A stretch of DNA of 64,000 nt from Lachnospiraceae bacterium (GTDB taxonomy: Bacteria > Bacillota > Clostridia > Lachnospirales > Lachnospiraceae). The notes under the pieces are model-generated. The model saw only the letters and a program-made list of their open reading frames with translations, searched no databases and was not told the DNA's origin. A program made the translations under genes and the position numbers. The stretch lies in contig JAFRSU010000038.1 in the NCBI GenBank assembly GCA_017427415.1, positions 16,717 through 80,716 of the forward strand, given 5' to 3'. Shown in pieces: positions 62,913 through 64,000 of the stretch (position 1 is its first letter; the number at the start of each line of letters is the position of its first letter).

Positions 62913-63267
62913 TAGAGCAGCACTATAAGCCGGGTTATGTAATAGATGGTCATCTATCTTGACTGTCCGTCACCGGACAGCTCCTCCGAAATGTTCCCAT
63001 TCCGGAACGCGGCCTACCCGGAGACACGACGGGCCGCCGTATGGTCCCCTGTTTGGCCTTGCTTCAGGTGGGGTTTGCACAGCATTTTCCGTTACCGGAA
63101 AACCGGTGGTCTCTTACACCGCCATTCCACCCTTACCCGGCTTTTGCCGGGCGGTATAATTTCTGTTGCACTTTCCCGGGAGTCACCTCCGCCGGACGTT
63201 ATCCGGCACCCTGCCCTTCGAAGCCCGGACTTTCCTCAGCTTACGCCGCGACCATCCGTGCTGCTCT
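62913..63267 (-). ncRNA. rnpB: RNase P RNA, bacterial class A
   Basis: About 355 nt. The P1 stem is AGAGCAGCAC (5' end) with GTGCTGCTCT (3' end). Conserved core: GAGGAAAGTCCGGGCTTC near the 5' end, ACAGAAATTATACCGCC, AAGGGTGGAATGGCGGTGTAAGAGACCACCGG, and ATAACCCGGCTTATA near the 3' end. It is the catalytic RNA of tRNA 5' processing. It starts only about 20 nt after the end of the structured element at 63285-63535; no good promoter was seen in that gap. Confidence 0.96.
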
Positions 63268-63284
63268 AAAATTTTTAAAATGGT

Positions 63285-63535
63285 TAAAAACAAGTCGGAC
63301 TGCTACCATGGAATGAAACCATAAAGTGAGCAGATGATATGCTCAGGTCGGAAACATATTTATGCGAGGCAAAAATCGGTTAACCAAACCGATTTTTGAG
63401 TGAAGCACAAGTACGCCCGGTATCAAGCGGACGTACGTTTGCGAACGTCCGAGGCAATAAATATGGAGACGACCGCCAAGCATATCCTGCGAATGGTGAC
63501 GGGTTTCAGACCATGGTAGCAGTCCGACTTGTTAA
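63285..63535 (-). ncRNA. Large structured RNA candidate between nucleoside kinase and rnpB
   Basis: A perfect 23-bp inverted repeat (63289-63311 and 63511-63533; CAAGTCGGACTGCTACCATGG side) closes about 245 nt. GAAACC/GGTTTC extends the stem inside. Further pairings: GAGCA/TGCTC, CATATTTAT/ATAAATATG, AAAAATCGGTT/AACCGATTTTT and GGACGT/ACGTCC. On the minus strand the closing stem is followed by TTGTTTTT, as in a terminated transcript. No protein is encoded. A known class such as the raiA motif is a possibility that I cannot confirm. Confidence 0.75.
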
Positions 63536-63646
63536 TAAATAATTTTATACCGGGAATACGCTTCCGCCGATAAACTCACGTACGATGGAGTTGTGCGGGA
63601 TTCCCTCGCTGGATATACCCAGGAAATACTTTAAGAATTTAAGAAG

Positions 63647-64000
63647 CTAGTTAGCCTCCAGGTATTCCGGGTCATCCTCCTTTATACCGAATAAAAGCGG
63701 TTCAACATACTGCTTAAGCACAGCCAGTTCATATACCAGTGCCGAATTGAACATGCAGTCGGCCTGCTCCTGGAACGGGAAGATATTCTCTTCCTCTCCG
63801 CGGCGTACCGAATACCACATAGCTATCGTGCCCTGAGCCGATGTACCTCTGGTTCTTGCATCCCTTACGATACGGCGGATAAGACGCGTGGTTGTGGTAG
63901 GGATCCTGTTGTGCTCATCGATATTAAGCTGTGTGAGTGCACTGATATATATCTTGAACTTGCTTTCCTTAGGAAGTGAATATGACAGGGCGTCATTAAG
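63647..64000 (-). CDS. Nucleoside (uridine-type) kinase, C-terminal part, with an in-frame amber codon
   Basis: 118 residues visible, N-terminus beyond the window. RLIRRIVRDARTRGTSAQGTIAMWYSVRRGEEENIFPFQEQADCMFNSALVYELAVLK matches the C-terminal half of the Clostridia uridine-kinase-like nucleoside kinases. After DDPEYLEAN a TAG (63647-63649) occurs where relatives have Arg. The same frame then continues with LLKFLKYFLGIS...IVREFIGGSVFPV to a TAA at 63545-63547, which is the usual family end. So the protein is truncated by 34 residues, or the stop is read through. Confidence 0.8.
   Translation of the reverse strand, partial: LNDALSYSLPKESKFKIYISALTQLNIDEHNRIPTTTTRLIRRIVRDARTRGTSAQGTIAMWYSVRRGEEENIFPFQEQADCMFNSALVYELAVLKQYVEPLLFGIKEDDPEYLEAN

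Noticed and set aside
62940..63316. Plus-strand proteins across rnpB
   Set aside because: They translate the complement of RNase P RNA; the RNA is identified by its conserved core and pairing ends.
63340..63360. SRP RNA (4.5S) signature, from CTCAGGTCGGAAAC
   Set aside because: The conserved GGAAGCAGC half and the asymmetric loop of SRP helix 8 are missing, and the sequence reads on the plus strand whereas the terminator-like end is on the minus strand.

Overview
The window reads as chromosome of an anaerobic Gram-positive Clostridia, most likely a Lachnospiraceae (Butyrivibrio/Lachnospira/Roseburia-like). The evidence is a complete six-gene Rnf ferredoxin:NAD oxidoreductase operon, the tig-clpP-clpX-engB order, DUF4364, CarD, a SleB-type hydrolase, SLH and Big-like secreted proteins, class A RNase P RNA, and dispersed palindromic repeats of the kind common in this family. 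Nearly all genes lie on the minus strand; exceptions are a DUF4364 gene, tRNA-Trp and a decayed Rpn-type fragment. No genus call is possible from sequence alone.

Layout. 1-5.8 kb: a trigger-factor-like PPIase lipoprotein (cut by the window edge), hflK-hflC, a PEGA protein and the CCA-adding enzyme. 5.9-10.8 kb: DUF4364 (plus strand), engB, a 46-bp tandem-repeat element lying where lon often sits, clpX, clpP and tig. 11-18 kb: two small membrane proteins, a UvrD-family helicase, gltX, a lipoprotein and a HerA-like ATPase. 18-24 kb: a YefM/YoeB-type toxin-antitoxin pair with a clear promoter/operator, a repeat-rich spacer, and SLH and fibronectin-III secreted proteins. 24-29 kb: an ABC exporter with its NarL-type two-component system. 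29-32.4 kb: a PH-like membrane protein, a zinc-ribbon membrane protein and a lipoprotein. 32.5-38.2 kb: the rnfCDGEAB operon behind a near-consensus promoter. 38-47 kb: a DUF2974 hydrolase, CarD, an OGG-type glycosylase, a NatAB-like ABC pair, a CheY/CheX-like pair, and tgt-yajC. 47-49 kb: tRNA-Trp, an intact Rpn-type nuclease gene and the remains of another. 49-59 kb: a 921-residue secreted protein with its own strong promoter, then four genes for surface glycan synthesis. 59-64 kb: thrC, a SleB hydrolase, an AP2-domain protein, rnpB, a large structured RNA candidate, and a nucleoside kinase with a stop codon inside its conserved C-terminus.

Most unusual material is non-coding or repeat-derived. 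At least four dispersed repeat families are present. One (seven copies, CACCTCATC...GGGAAGGCTT) supplies the last 19 codons of EngB, has entered in frame the linker of a response regulator, and separates rnfC from rnfD. A 27-nt palindrome occurs three times without a mismatch. Next to rnpB lies a roughly 245-nt element closed by a perfect 23-bp stem; it looks like a structured RNA and is the best candidate here for something not captured by routine annotation.
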